This document shows positions 10,932 through 23,600 of a DNA stretch of 64,000 nucleotides, piece by piece (the first letter of the stretch is position 1; each line of letters starts with the position of its first letter). The position numbers and the translations under genes were made by a program. This DNA comes from Atherinomorus stipes. Its lineage: Eukaryota; Chordata; Actinopteri; Atheriniformes; Atherinidae. Where the stretch lies: assembly GCA_023101725.1 (NCBI GenBank), contig JALJCO010008701.1, positions 1-64,000 on the forward strand, given 5' to 3'. A model generated the notes under the pieces. It saw only the letters and a list, made by a program, of their open reading frames with translations. It searched no databases and was not told where the DNA came from.

Positions 10932-12705
10932 CTAAACAGGAAACCTGCAGTGGGAGGGTGTTAACCTCTGACACTTTGTGTGTCACAGACTCTGTTGTGA
11001 AACAGTCACTGGAAAACACAGCCCAGTTCAGAGCTGGGTTATATTTTTTGCAAGTTCAGTAAAGTAAAAAAAAAAAAAGCAACAGCAGGTTGCCACCTTT
11101 TGTTTTAATGTGCAGGAAGGAGGTTGCTTTTAGCTGGAAACATCACTTCAAAAACACACCGTGTGTTCAGATTTCATGCCTGCTGTGACACGTATGATTA
11201 CAACTAAGCCATCAGACGATAACAGTCATGAAAGACGACAAGCAACCGCACCATAAAAGTGCAACAACCTGTTTAATAGGATCCTCACCTTCTCTCTGAC
11301 AAATCACTTGTCATTGATGAGACAAGTCTGGTTAAGGGTAACGCACATGCATGCACACACACACACAACGGCAAGTCTCAGCAGGACCTGTGGCACTTGG
11401 GGAAAACGCAAACACCGCTGCATGTTCTCTTTAGTGTGACATGATTACTGAAAGATGAGAACAACCAAAGGGGGAGAAAAAAGCATGGTGATGTTTAGTA
11501 GGACAAAAGCATGTGAGATTATTTTTAGGTTAATCTGTTATTCAGTAAAAGCTTATAAAACAGTTTAAAATACAAGCTGTGTCCTGAAAAGGCCACAAAA
11601 TAGTCCAAGGCTTACAGATGTTCAGGTTATAATCTAATTTATGACACAGCTGTGGGTAAAGGTAGAAAAAAATGCATTCACGGCTTTCTCGCCTGAAAAA
11701 TTATGATAGAAACAATAAATTGTGTTCAGCTGCATTCTACATCACCAAACCACAGAAGAAGAGATAAATCAAAACATCATTATGAGCCTTTTGGCTTTAT
11801 GAGATCAGATCTCAAACAACTTCACACACATACACTAACTCTAATGTGGTTTTTAAAAACTTAGATTTCTGAAAGCTACTTTATTATTTGAGTTTTTCTA
11901 TGATCTCATGGCATCAAATAAACCCCCTCGCTATAAGTGTAAGTGTAGGTGCACTGAGTGTGTGCAGACAGTGTGAACAATAAACAAAGGAAATCAGCAT
12001 TATCTCTTTCTTACACCACAGAGAGTGTATCTATTGTTTGTGGTGCTGTGTAAAGCTGCGGCCCACCACGAGCCCATCTGAGCTGCAATAAGGCAGCCAA
12101 AAATGGGCAATCCCCTGAGAAAGTGCACTAAGAGCATGTATATGGTCTGTATGTAACATAGCTAACACACCATCACAGCATCCATACTGCAGGTGTGCAC
12201 TTCAGTATTATTCAACCGCATCATGTTTAGTAAAAGATGGGGAAAAAAAACTCACATTTAACTTTTTGTTCGTTCCAATATTTGCTGCGTTTAGATTTAA
12301 AATTTGTTTGTCTTTTAAGGGAGTAAATAATCATTACGGTCTCTTCAGCTTGGTAAGCACAGTTGGCTTGTGATCCACCCACACGTTCACTCCTGTCTGA
12401 GTGCGCTGACCCAATGATCCTCCCAAGTTTGCGTGTTTCTCCCGGTGAAACCCAATCTGCGGTGGTGCAAAGTGTTTGTAGGCATATCCCACTACTGCTT
12501 ACTCCGGCTCCCCACTGCTATTATTAGATTAGGATATCCCATAATCTTTAAACAAGTCAGGGAATTTACAAGTGCGCCTTCTCTGCTCCCTCAGTCTAAT
12601 TCCCACTGCGATTCCCCGAGAGTGGGGAAAACAACACCCGCGTTGGGACCAACCTGCGCACAAACAAGTCAGTGAAAGTCACCTCGTCCGCGGATAAAGA
12701 CTCAC
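10932..12705. other. First intron of the semaphorin gene, nothing recognised
   Basis: AT-rich sequence with a short CA tract near 11350. No conserved coding segment, RNA gene or clear transposon terminus was seen on either strand. Confidence 0.4.
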
Positions 12706-12860
12706 CGGCTCTGGATCTACATGGGAAACCGCTCCGCCTGATGTCTGTTAAGCTTGTATTTTTGATCCGCTCCACCTGTAACGCTCAGTCCGCTCCACAC
12801 CTCATTCCTGCAGGGAGAGATTATCCAGCAGCAGCCGGGAAGCTCTGACGGGCAGCGCCT
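12706..12860 (-). promoter_or_regulatory. Probable noncoding first exon and promoter of the semaphorin gene
   Basis: A strong donor (AGAGCCG then GTGAGTC) ends an exon on the minus strand at 12706. The sequence from there to about 12860 is CpG-containing and GC-rich, unlike the flanks, as expected for a vertebrate first exon and core promoter. No TATA box is evident. The start site is not defined by the sequence. It lies only about 150 bp beyond the likely polyadenylation site of the next gene upstream on the same strand. Confidence 0.5.
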
Positions 12861-12861
12861 G

Positions 12862-12871
12862 GTCACGTGAC
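12862..12871. promoter_or_regulatory. GTCACGTGAC E-box palindrome (CLEAR/USF type) near the semaphorin promoter
   Basis: A perfect 10-base palindrome with the CACGTG core lies just upstream of the predicted minus-strand first exon. GTCACGTGAC is the published consensus of the CLEAR element bound by TFEB/TFE3 and is also bound by USF. The same 10-mer occurs at 45081-45090 in the rab11b promoter. Confidence 0.5.
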
Positions 12872-12989
12872 TCCTGTTTGTACCTTTCTTTTAAAAAAAA
12901 AAAACTTACTTTGCAGCCAATCAGATGTGACGGAAAATTAATACGTTCCCTTCATATGACACCCCCCCACCCCCCGAAAAAAAACAACT

Positions 12990-13429
12990 AATGACAAATA
13001 TTGAAAAACTTTATTTAAGTATTGAAAAGTCCACACTGTCTGTGTTAAAATTTATCATATGAACTGTATCAATAATAACTGGATTTTGAAAAGAAAAACA
13101 AACAAACAAACATGCCTAAAACCTGACATTTAATTGTAATTCACACACACACACACAAAAAACAACCCTAAAAGTAATATACAAGAATGAAGACAACAAA
13201 AAGAACAATTCATGAATTTAGCTACTCCTCAATAAATTCACCACGCGCCATCTAGCGGTACATTACAGCTACTGGATACCTCAGACAACAAGAAATGCAA
13301 GCTGGGTTAAAGAGCATATAAATATATCTTTTAAGTAACCTAAACACTTCTTACAGTTGATAGACTATCATCAGCAGGACACGAAGTGAAGTTTCATTGA
13401 TCTGTGAGGTGATATTTGGGAGGACTTCC
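12990..13429 (-). other. 3' untranslated region of the TMIGD2-like gene with AATAAA signal
   Basis: After the stop codon at 13430-13432 the minus strand runs through non-coding, A/T-rich sequence containing a CA tract. The canonical signal AATAAA lies at 13010-13015, which would place cleavage near 12990. Confidence 0.55.
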
Positions 13430-13850
13430 TCAGTACTTTTGTTTCCGTGTACTTTCTTCGTACCTCCTGCCTCCTGGACTTGGGGCCCGGAGGTTCTGAG
13501 AGGAGGGGACGGTCTTCAGCTTGTTCACCGGCAGACTGGGTCTAGGTGAGGCGTTTGTGCTGGAATGAGTGTTTATATAGATGGGCTCTTCTGCTGTGGG
13601 GACAATAAACATACACGATGAATACCTGAAACCTACACAGCTCGTTTATGATATGAGTTTCATTATAAGATATGTTTTTAAATGATTTTATAATCAGATA
13701 TGATTTATAAAGCACCAATACAGAAACAGCACAAAGTGCTTTACATAAAAAACAACAGAAACAATTTCTGAACACACACATGCATACAAGAACACACACT
13801 TGATCACACTCGTCTTCACAGGTTATCACAGTCACACTCAGTACCCCACG

Positions 13851-13909
<59 letters not shown>

Positions 13910-14402
13910 CCTAACATTTCTACTTTGTCTCTTTAACTGAAACATCAATATGAAAAATAGAAAAAACTGAAGATAAACAATGGCACAAACCATAAAGTCT
14001 ATCTGTCTGTCTGTCTGTCTATCATGTCCATGTTATACTTTACAATGTAGACCTACCTTGGGATCAGTAAAATATTTTTTGTTAAATTTAAAATACCACA
14101 TGAATAGAAATGCATGAAATTTCCAGTAAACAGCAACAATAACAATAAGAACAATTACAAAACTAAGACAAACAAGAAGAATTTTTAAGATAAAATTGTG
14201 GATTACATTTAGTTTGTTTTTGCTGTATGTTATTATTTATCATTAATATTCATGGAAGTGGCTGTAAATTGTCAAACATTATATAAATCAATATTATATG
14301 CTTCAGTTAATATAAGAGAAATTGTGACTCCATAACGTAGTTGGTGTTTTTATACCTGACAGTTGTGCTTGAAAGTCTGCACACGCTTCCATTAAAAACA
14401 GT

Positions 14403-14434
<32 letters not shown>

Positions 14435-17400
14435 TCATCCGTCAGTGAAATTAGTTGATATTGACAAAAGTGATATTAAATGAAAATTTTATGAAAATCA
14501 TGACATTGATTTTGATTTGTGGTTCAACAGAAATATTAAAAACAAACCAACAAAAAATAAATCAAATAAATAAAAATTTTGTTGAGCAAATTTTTGAGGC
14601 ATCCACTGCGATCATGTGTTTCCTGCATTTCTCAGTCACACTTCTGCACCTGCAGGTATTTTGGACCCCTGATCATAAGCGAGGGGCTCAAACTTGCCTG
14701 GAACAAGTTTGTTTGTTCGTGTTTTAATTTTCTTTTTTTTTTTTTTACCCGCAATTCAAAATAAGTATTTTAGTTTACTAAATTATAATCTGGTAATTTT
14801 TTATTTATTATTACTTTTTCAGTTTCTTGTTATTTGAAATTGTGAATTTAGTCTTTTCTTTAATGGAAGGGTATGTAAACTTTCAAGCAAAACTGTATTT
14901 TCAGGTTATCACATGTGTCACTCTTTTCAAAGTTATTAAACTCTGGTACCGATGACTTGTAGGAAATATTCTACTGTCATTAAACTCAGCGGTGGAAGTT
15001 TCTACATAATTTGAAATGGTGCAAGTATTCCTCATGAACCTGTTTCTAAGAAGATATCAAAGACATTTTATGGTTACATTATGCATTGTCAATGCAACTT
15101 CATTTTAAAGCTTAAATGTAGACAAATTATGGGATATAAATCATTACATTTGGCTAATAAGATAGAATACGTGCCAGCTTCATTAATACAACAGTGTAAA
15201 GAATGAACAGGCCTTTAAGCATCCTTAGCAAGTAAAAGTTGATCAGAAAAGGCATATTTTCATGGATCCTGGGGACAAAACTTAAAAATGTGAAAAAGGA
15301 ATAGAAAAATGAAATGAAATGAATTAAAAAAAAAAACTGTGACTCAAATGCAAAGAAACTGCAACTGTATTAAAACAAAAATAGTCATGTATTTATGCCA
15401 AGTCAATAACATTATATGAAATAATGTCAACATTTTATCTATTTCATGTCCTCATGAAAAGTCACATTGCAGAATCCTGCATAACGTCTGCTTTTTCTAC
15501 ATTTTCTGTTGATCTGTTCTCACATTCCCACAACACGAAGCGTAACCATTACATCATCTCAGTCTGCTGCATGACGTGTCATCTGCAAAATGACTTAATT
15601 CCCTCGACTCCAAAGGTGAATTAATTCACCTCTGAGAGACAGAAAGTTTCTCAAAGTTAAAGCTGACTTACTGTCAGACCGGGAACTGAGTCAACGTGTG
15701 ATTCACACTCCTATTCTTGGGGTTTCATGTCTCACACAGTTGTAAAATTCCATTTGTCAGATTTCTACCATCATCAGTTCTAAAATAAAAAAAGATTCCA
15801 ACACAAAGTCTGCTTTTTTCTGCACACAAATGATGGAAAATGTAACATGAAGACAAACAAAGAGAATTGTGCTGCCGTGACAGTTAGGTGGGCGACACGA
15901 ATAGTCTCTTATTTCTGACTCTAGTGCATCCTCTGTGGTCATCTGCTGTGGTCAAGCAGCGTGTTAACTCTGCTCTCTGCAGTGTCCCTCTGACACAATT
16001 ATCATCTCTATATTTACTCTGCACTTAGATTTACAGTACTTAGATAAATATGCCAACTTGTTGCCTCAATAATACAAAACAAGTTAACTTGAATGCTTTG
16101 AGTTTGTAAAAAAATATGTGTAAATCAAAATACTTCACATGATGATGTCAAATTCATCTTGCACATGTTATTAGATGAACGCAAACTGATGTGGAGCCTG
16201 CATGCAGTCATCTCTACCTCTCTGATACCTCTTCTTGCAGAAGCTGCCCTTGGTTTTAAACTCAGGGATGTCGTTTTGAATAATTTGTTGATGTCACACG
16301 GCACAAAAGTTACCCAGCAGTAACTTGTGAACAGTCCGATAACGCTGCCAAGATGAATGAAGAAATCCTTTACTGTCATTATCACTCAACATTATAACAG
16401 ATAAACTATGTTTTTATGTCTGCTTATTCACTGAAACGCATGACAGGTGGATTTTTGTTGATATTAAATCGATATGGTGACCAGAGAATGTTTTCCTATT
16501 GATTTTACTGGGAACTTTTAACCTCATATGAGGAACTTAGGTTCTAATAAGAGATGATAATGAGAAAATTAAACAGATGTGTTTAAAGACGTCTCAATTT
16601 TTATGATTGGAAAAAGGGTGGGATTGAATAAGTTTTTGTTCTTACTCCTTTTCGTACATGAAATGATAAATGTCATTTGTTTTTTTTATTTGTTTTTTCA
16701 TTTTATCATTATCTATTGTATTTATTATTATTTTTGGTGCATTTATTATATTGTTTTGGTTCTTTGTTTTGGTAATGTTTCTTGTTTGGTCATGTACGGA
16801 ATGAAATAAAAAATTAAATTAAATTAAGTTAAATTAAATGGGCATAATAGTTTACTTAAGTTTTTTAGCTTCTCATTTAAGTTCTTTTTGTGTAATGTAA
16901 ATTACTGTTTAATAAAAAAAAAATCACTTCTTGATCATTTTCACTATTACTAAGCTGCCAAACTAAAAGTAGAGCTTCATTCAATAAATCACTTCTAGTT
17001 TATTGTCTAAATGCTAACAGCATTCTGCACCGGCCCCTCACTACCATTTTAACATAATCATCTAATTCAGATTTATTCAGCTGAAATACACCAATTAATT
17101 TAAGTTTTTCTTCTCCAAAGTACACTGTAGATTCTAACTAGTTGGCTTTACTTTTAATAAAAATTTTTTTTTTCGCAAACTCTGCCTTAGAAAAATGAAG
17201 TATTCTGTAACAGGAGTGATTAAGTAGAATAAACTAAACCTTTCTGAACTTGATAAATCTGATTAAGCTGTAAGTGAATGAGGTTGTGGAGAAAACTTGA
17301 TGCCATTAATTTCATATAAATTCAATCAGGTGCTTCACACAGTCTTCTTTTTATTTTTTACCATCATGATAATTTCAAATACATCTTACTTCAGGTAATC

Positions 17401-20366
17401 AATGAACTAATAAATTGTTCCTACTATGTTGCAACAATTCAGTGACATTCGGTTTAGCTAAAACTAATGTCAGACCGCAGACGTCTTTGTCGCGGCGCAG
17501 CAGCAGCTGGATCGTAGATATTAAATACAGGAATAAACAAACAAGTTGAGAGCAGTCACATGACACTACCAACATTGTTTTTAAATCACTCATTTGTGAA
17601 TTGTCTCTAATTTGTTGTTAAAAGAAGTGAACTGCATTGTGGGAAACCTGCTCCCTCAACGTCCCTAACTTCCCTGGACTCATTTAAATTAAACTGATTC
17701 AACTTAAGTAAATGAAGTCGTCTAGCATGTTGCCCTCCAAAGTTCTTATGACTTATCTAAGATTAGTATTACTAACAACCGAGTTAAAATTAAGTTCTAT
17801 CTACTAGATATAGTCTATTAAAACCAATATTACAATTTACAGTGACATTTTACTCAAGACGAGGGTTCATTACAACTTGATTAAAATTAAGTTACATTAA
17901 AGCCAGTGTCACATTTTACAGTGTATGTCCAGACATTTGCGTGACTAATAATGACTGATTACAACTTTGAAATGAACGACATTTAAATCAGAGGGAAAGT
18001 TACCCACATTGTTTGTTTGTTTGTGGGACGTAAACCACTGATAGTTTGGGATCTGGGATAGATTGCAAAAGATAATCTTTTATCATAATTGTCAAGATTG
18101 TGCAGAAGTTAAAAAGATTTTGAAAATCAACATATTCAGTTTCACACCTTTTTTATCTGACTTGAAATAGCAAATGAACTTGTGAGATTTTCAGTGAACC
18201 CAAAACCCCTTGAATGAAACAGCTTTGTTTGTCTGTAAAATATAGACTGATTGGATAACAGTTGTTAAGTAGACTGGTTTTAGTGGTGAGGGTCTGCTTC
18301 TCTTGGTTTTTGATGATGTTTAACCTTCTTCAGCCCTGTTGAAGCCTTAGATGGGAGCTCAAACGCCTTCAAAACACTAAGAAAAGTAGTCCAGGTGGTC
18401 TTACTTGAGCTCTCAGGTTTACACTCTGGATCCGACCTGAACAATTCTAACAGACCTTCACCTGGAATTAAGGAAACCTGCCCCGCTGACTTGTACATTT
18501 GTCTCACGCTGTGCTGTTAAACCACACAAACCACCTCCTCACTGACTACACATCCACCAGCCACGAGTTGAGCAGATACCCTGCTGTCATAGATGGAGAG
18601 CTTCCTCTGTCTCATGCAGTCTCTCATGAAAAAAAAACCTGTCAGCCCCTCGTGTCTTCTTACTGATGCAAATCTTTGCAGTGAAATGAATCAGATTGTA
18701 ACCTTTCCTGTAACCAAGTTTTATCTTTTGGCCTCTTTTTCTTCAAGCTGCAGTCATCCTGTGGCTTCTGTTGTCTGAGCAGAATTGATCTACAGTCTGT
18801 TTAGATGTTTTGTTGGTGTACTAAGATTATTATCAAAGCGCTGAAACTCAAAAGGAGGGGTACCTGTGTGCCTGCGGGCTCTTAATCTCAGTACGGCGCA
18901 TACAACCAGCAGGATCATCAGGATGAGAGAGGACACTCCGATCAGGATCCAAATCCACCAGTCGACATGCAGGGCGTTGCTTTTAGGAGTCACTGAAAGA
19001 GGAAAAGCTTGTGTTGAAATGTCGGCACATTTTGAGCATTTATTATTAGTTTAAAAGTGCTTGCAAGAAAGCCAGATAAGAATCCTCTTATTCACTGATG
19101 CAGTCATGCATCAGTCACATATGAAGGGATGCAAATACATGTTGATCTTTGCTAAGTGATCAGATCAGACATGGTGGTTCACACCTCTGCTCTAAACAGC
19201 TCTGACCCATCACCCAGACACCTTATGAGCTCTATAGCAATTCAAATGACCGCAACACCAGCACAGACTCTGCTGGGTGCTAAAAGTACATTATTATTCA
19301 TGAGAAGTGAACAAACTGTACATCCACACACACCTGGTTTACTCGTCACTAGTGACAGATACGTTGTACTTTCCGCTAAGCTCTTTGCTGCAACAAAATG
19401 ACACGAGAAGCATTCATTTGGTTAGAATTGCAAGCAGGAATAGGATGAGTGTTAATTAATCTGTTCATGATGTTTTGCTTCAGCACAGCCGGTTTTATGG
19501 CACAACTTCCCAAAAGCATTTCAAGCTGCAGAGATTTTTAGCATAATTGTAAGCAGGTATCAGCAGATTCTTCCATGTTTAGAATATATACTGTAAAGAT
19601 GTAAAGATATACTGCATCTTTACAACAGACATGTTCAGTAAATGCACTGCTAAGATAAAAAGAACAAATATATTCATATCTGTTGACATGTACACTATTA
19701 TCTTACTATTATCTTACTGTATGTAAAATAATAAAATAAAACATTTGTGTTAGGAGTTATAAGCCATACTTACAAATTACTATTTGTTTTGGTTTACTGT
19801 CATTGATCTGCATTCTGGGAATTTCTTGTATTACTTGGCAACGGTACCATCCTGCGTTCATTTCAGTCACGTTTGTTAAATCCCAGGTTTTGTCACAACA
19901 CTCTTTTCTCAAGTCCATCTGTGGCTCCTCACAGGGGTTCCTTGTAGAGTTGACATTCGTAACTTCACACTTTATGTGTTTTTTTGTGAAAATGGGTCCA
20001 GAAGGGTTGAAATGCCAAACCACTCGATATCTAAAGCCTTCGTTGATGCTTAGACAGCAGTGAAAAGTCAGAGAGGAACCAAGCAGGAACTCCCATCTTT
20101 GGTGAACTTTCATTATCATCCAGAGTAATAATTTGTCTTGATATCGCCATAGCTGCTCCTGCCACTGTAAATAAGGGGGAAAAGGTTAGTGTTAAACTTT
20201 TATTTGACAAACTTCCAAGCAGCTCATGTAGAGTTTGTATCTTTACACTCATCACTGCATTTAACAGCATCTTTCTCTCTTTTCTTTCAGGATGTTGTCT
20301 GCGTTGATCTGTTGCATATCAAGACTTACCCACGAATAACACCAGCGCTGCGTGTTTCAGCCACAT
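13430..20366 (-). CDS. tmigd2-like: Single-Ig transmembrane receptor, candidate TMIGD2 (CD28H) ortholog, with an apparent 1-base frameshift
   Basis: Four minus-strand exons: 20330-20366 (start, MWLKHAALVLFV), 19774-20164 (Ig), 18864-18992 (membrane), 13430-13593 (tail and stop). All junctions are canonical and all introns are phase 1. Exons 1 and 2 in the spliced frame give a signal peptide with likely cleavage after AAMA. The Ig domain has cysteines in FHCC and WYRCQV, the core tryptophan in VVWHF and several N-glycosylation sites. VIQEIPRMQIN after the last cysteine resembles the VEIPEL segment of human TMIGD2. A membrane helix (WWIWILIGVSSLILMILLVV) and a basic stop-transfer (RLRARR) follow. 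The tail has EEPIYINTHSS, a YxN site of the Grb2-SH2 type. The gene sits head to head with fsd1, where human TMIGD2 sits. Exon 2 is 391 bases, one more than its phase 1-1 structure allows, so the signal-peptide frame and the Ig frame disagree. A sequencing indel or a pseudogene are both possible. Confidence 0.6.
13859..13906. repeat. CA-dinucleotide microsatellite
   Basis: About 24 uninterrupted CA units in the last intron of the TMIGD2-like gene. The long antisense Cys-Val frame across it is a product of the repeat. Confidence 0.95.
14359..14896. mobile_element. Tc1-like non-autonomous element containing a poly-G tract
   Basis: Imperfect terminal inverted repeats of about 38 bp: the left end begins ACAGTTGTGCTTGAAAGTCT and the right end is the reverse complement of ACAGTTTTGCTTGAAAGTTT. 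Both are continued by a shared CTTCCATTAAA word. The interior has no transposase and includes 31 consecutive G at 14403-14433. It lies in intron 3 of the TMIGD2-like gene. Confidence 0.65.
14897..18863. other. Intron 3 of the TMIGD2-like gene with LINE and MITE remnants
   Basis: At 16570-16845 lies a LINE 3' tail (T-rich stretch, then CATGTACGGAATGAAATAAA and a TTAAA-type short tandem tail). From about 16980 to 17925 there is an AT-rich block ending in TTTTACAGTGTA, a common fish MITE terminus, but its left border is unclear. An open frame at 18280-18507 (minus) has splice-like edges, yet the candidate 52-base exon does not keep the phase and was not included in the gene model. Confidence 0.45.
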
Positions 20367-23169
20367 TTTTATCTTATGTACGATATGGTCGTCCCCTGAC
20401 TGTCATCCTGTCTCAGCACCCTGTCTGACCTGACTGCACTTAGCAGAAAGGGCTAGACACAAACCTGCCTGTGGGTGGATGGGCGGGCGGGTGTGTGGGT
20501 TGGTGGAGAGGAGTGGTTTTCTGTTAGATTTTTGCGAGAATATGTTGCTTTTACTCAGAAGTAACTGTGCAGTGGAAGCTCAAACAACCACAGAAGGTGG
20601 AAAAATCATGTAGGCTTTAAAAAGAAATCAAAAATAAAGTGAAGCAGAGGGGGATTCTTGACCAAATTCTAACAGATTGTTGTTTTGCATGCCTTTAGTC
20701 AACAGACATCAAAGCAGCCTGCGTGTGCGTCTTTTGATGTGAGAACATCCTGCATGCGTCGACAGCACAGTGGCAAACACCCTCAGATAAATATGCATGT
20801 GCTGACTTGCTGAATGCCATTGAATAAAAAAACAAGGACAAAATGATAGAAGGGGGTTTGTGAAACCCCAGTGGGTTTTGGTGCAAGGGTGCTAAAACGC
20901 ATCTAACAATGTCGATGCATCTCAGTCAGAAAGGAACAGTTGGCTTCCTGTGAGAAGACACAACTATGCATGATGGGCTGACTTTCTTATTCAGCCTCTG
21001 ACCACAGGGTTCAGCAGAGCAGGAGAGAAAATAAAGATGATGAAATAATTATATTGTAACAGTATATTATGATTCATAAAGGCTGAGGTGTAAAAAGCCG
21101 TAAACATGCACAAAAAAAATTGTAGGTTGAGATCTGAAATGTGACAGCGACATTGCACTCTGACAATGATAAAGTTATCTTTTATTTTATTCAATTATAT
21201 TTAGGTACAGTTTTCATTTATTTATCTATTTCTAACTTTATTCTATGCGCTTTTGAAAGGCTCTTAATATCCTGCACCACTGTGGCACTTCCCACTTATT
21301 TTCATATTATCTTAATTATTTTGTGTTTTGTGCATTTGTGTACTTTTTATAGCTTACTTGTAAATCACTCTGAGTACCATCTATTGTAAAGGGCTATACA
21401 AATAAAATTTGATTTGATTGATTATTTAAGACAAGCTGAAGCATGACAACAGGTGTGTGTATGTGTGTGTGCGTGTGTGTACTGTTAGTTCATGACCGCA
21501 TACAGTGAAGAAAAAAAAAAAGACTATAAGACGTAACATCTGAAGGTTGCAGGGGTGTATAACTTCTGAAACCTCAATCTTATGATCTTTTCTAGAACAG
21601 ACAGAAAGTAGGTCCCAGCTTTGTTTAAGTAGAACAAAAATCTTCAAAATGTGCAAGTGAAAATACACTGAATGCTTTGGTATATTGTTGGCAAATTCTG
21701 CAGAAATTAATGTTATCTTAGGTGGCATCTCGTGCTGTTTGGAGATAATTACACCCGATGATCCTGTTTGTTTAATCTAACATGTCGATTTATCTCTATT
21801 TATTTCATTAAGTAGCTAAAAATCCACATAGAATCTGCATATATTTTATTTGCTTAATGAAAAGTAAGTTAAATCTGCAAAGCACTGAAAGTACAAAGGT
21901 TGCTTTTTCAAATATAAAGCAAAAACGTTGTCATCCCTCTAAGCTCATTAACATTTTGTGAATTGCCAAAAATGTCATACAATTCTTAAAAAGAAATGTA
22001 GAGCTTTTTTATTTGAAACATTTGCTTGCAGTGATGCCACAACTGTCCATTTACTTAGAGAAAGACAATAAAAAGATCAATGTGAAGAGTACACAGAGAA
22101 GGTAATAGTGGCAAAACTACAATTTATCTTTATGAAAGAGATACAGCATATAATAGGACTATACTGTATACATAAAAGGTAACTCACCAGTGCTACATCC
22201 TCTAAATCTAAAATAATTTAAAAGTTAAATCACTTAATAAAATAAATATTCTAAGTTGATTTGTGAAGTAAATCCCCTTATAAACAATTCTTAAACTATC
22301 ATTACATTATCAGTTTGACACAAGTCAAAACTCAATGCAACAAAAAGAAGTTAAGAAATTAAACAGTTTTTTGTTGTTGTTTCAGTTAACTGAGGTATTT
22401 CGGGTTTTACCTGTCAGCATGGCTGCTCCACATGTAAAAGCATGCTGGAGAAAACTGAAAAATCTGATGACGCAAATTTTATAAACATAAAAAAAATGAA
22501 GATAAGATGTGTTGACAACTACAAACAAGTTAAAACACAGTTGCAGCAGCAAACAGGAGATGCTGTCTGACTCAAAGTGATACTAATCAGATCTGCAGTG
22601 GGCACACATACGATGTTTGGAATAAAGTGGCGCTGCTTTGCTGCTTAACTCTGTAATACACATTTGTAAAATGTAAAAACGCCCTGGATTTATTAACTGA
22701 AATCAGTTTATATAAGAGCTAAAGAAGAGTAAAGGACACTGTAAAAATACTTTATAGAGCATTAAAAAAAGGCATTTTAAAAAAAACTTTTTTTCCTTAA
22801 GGACAAAACTAAAAAAAAAAAAAAGCTTTTTTAAAAGACCTTAAAACACATTTTATTGGAATGTATTATCTGCACAAATTTGTTATCATCATTGTTTAGT
22901 TTTTTACCACAGCTCAGATGGAATTAATCATGTTTGGCCTGCCAGGAGTACCTCCATGAATTTATAGTTCTAAGAGAAAAAACAGAGGTGGCCGTGCACT
23001 CATATGAGACTGCATGAGCACAAAGAGTGTTAGAGAAAATTGATTTTATTGGTGGCATTAATGACTGATGATATACAAAAAATACTTAGCTGGCAATTTT
23101 TTTACCACCTTGCAAAAGCTTGAGAAAGGAGAACGACTCCTATATGCTAGTATACTCCACAGTTTCATA

Positions 23170-23213
<44 letters not shown>

Positions 23214-23600
23214 TTCACATGTATACCTGAGTGTGACAAAGTGTTTCTTATATATATAAAAGATAGAGAGAAAATATATCATACCTGAAGGAAAAGAATA
23301 AAAAGAAGGGAAAGAAAATAGTGCCATGGAAAAGGAAAGATACTGGGGGAAAATAAAGTCATTAGCATATCCCTGGCTTATAATTTAATCTCATAAATAT
23401 CTTTCATTTGTAGTTGTATTTTTTTAAATTTCTTTGATATCTCAAGAGAATAAAAAGAGCAGTAGAATTTTAGTTTTTGATCAAAATCTGCTATGCAGCG
23501 TTCAAAGATATCAGCAAAGAGGATACGAAATTCAATATCTCTTTGCTCCGACTGTACCCAAAGGGAGCATCACTTACGACCCACAAGACGGGAACATCAC
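20367..23600. other. Intergenic region between the divergent TMIGD2-like and fsd1 genes
   Basis: The two genes are head to head about 3.4 kb apart. A LINE 3' tail is present at about 21230-21425 (ending AAATAAAATTTGATTTGATT and onward), with a GT-rich tract at 21448-21482 and an AT microsatellite at 23179-23206. No further coding exon was recognised. Confidence 0.5.

Noticed and set aside
13859..13906. CRISPR-like array or regulatory repeat
   Set aside because: Simple CA microsatellite in a vertebrate intron, with no spacers.
13542..13907. Cys-Val-rich open frame
   Set aside because: It is the translation of the CA microsatellite joined to the antisense of intron sequence.
18280..18507. Possible extra tail exon of the TMIGD2-like gene
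   Set aside because: Acceptor and donor are plausible but the 52-base exon would break the phase; direct joining of the membrane and 13.4-kb exons keeps the frame.
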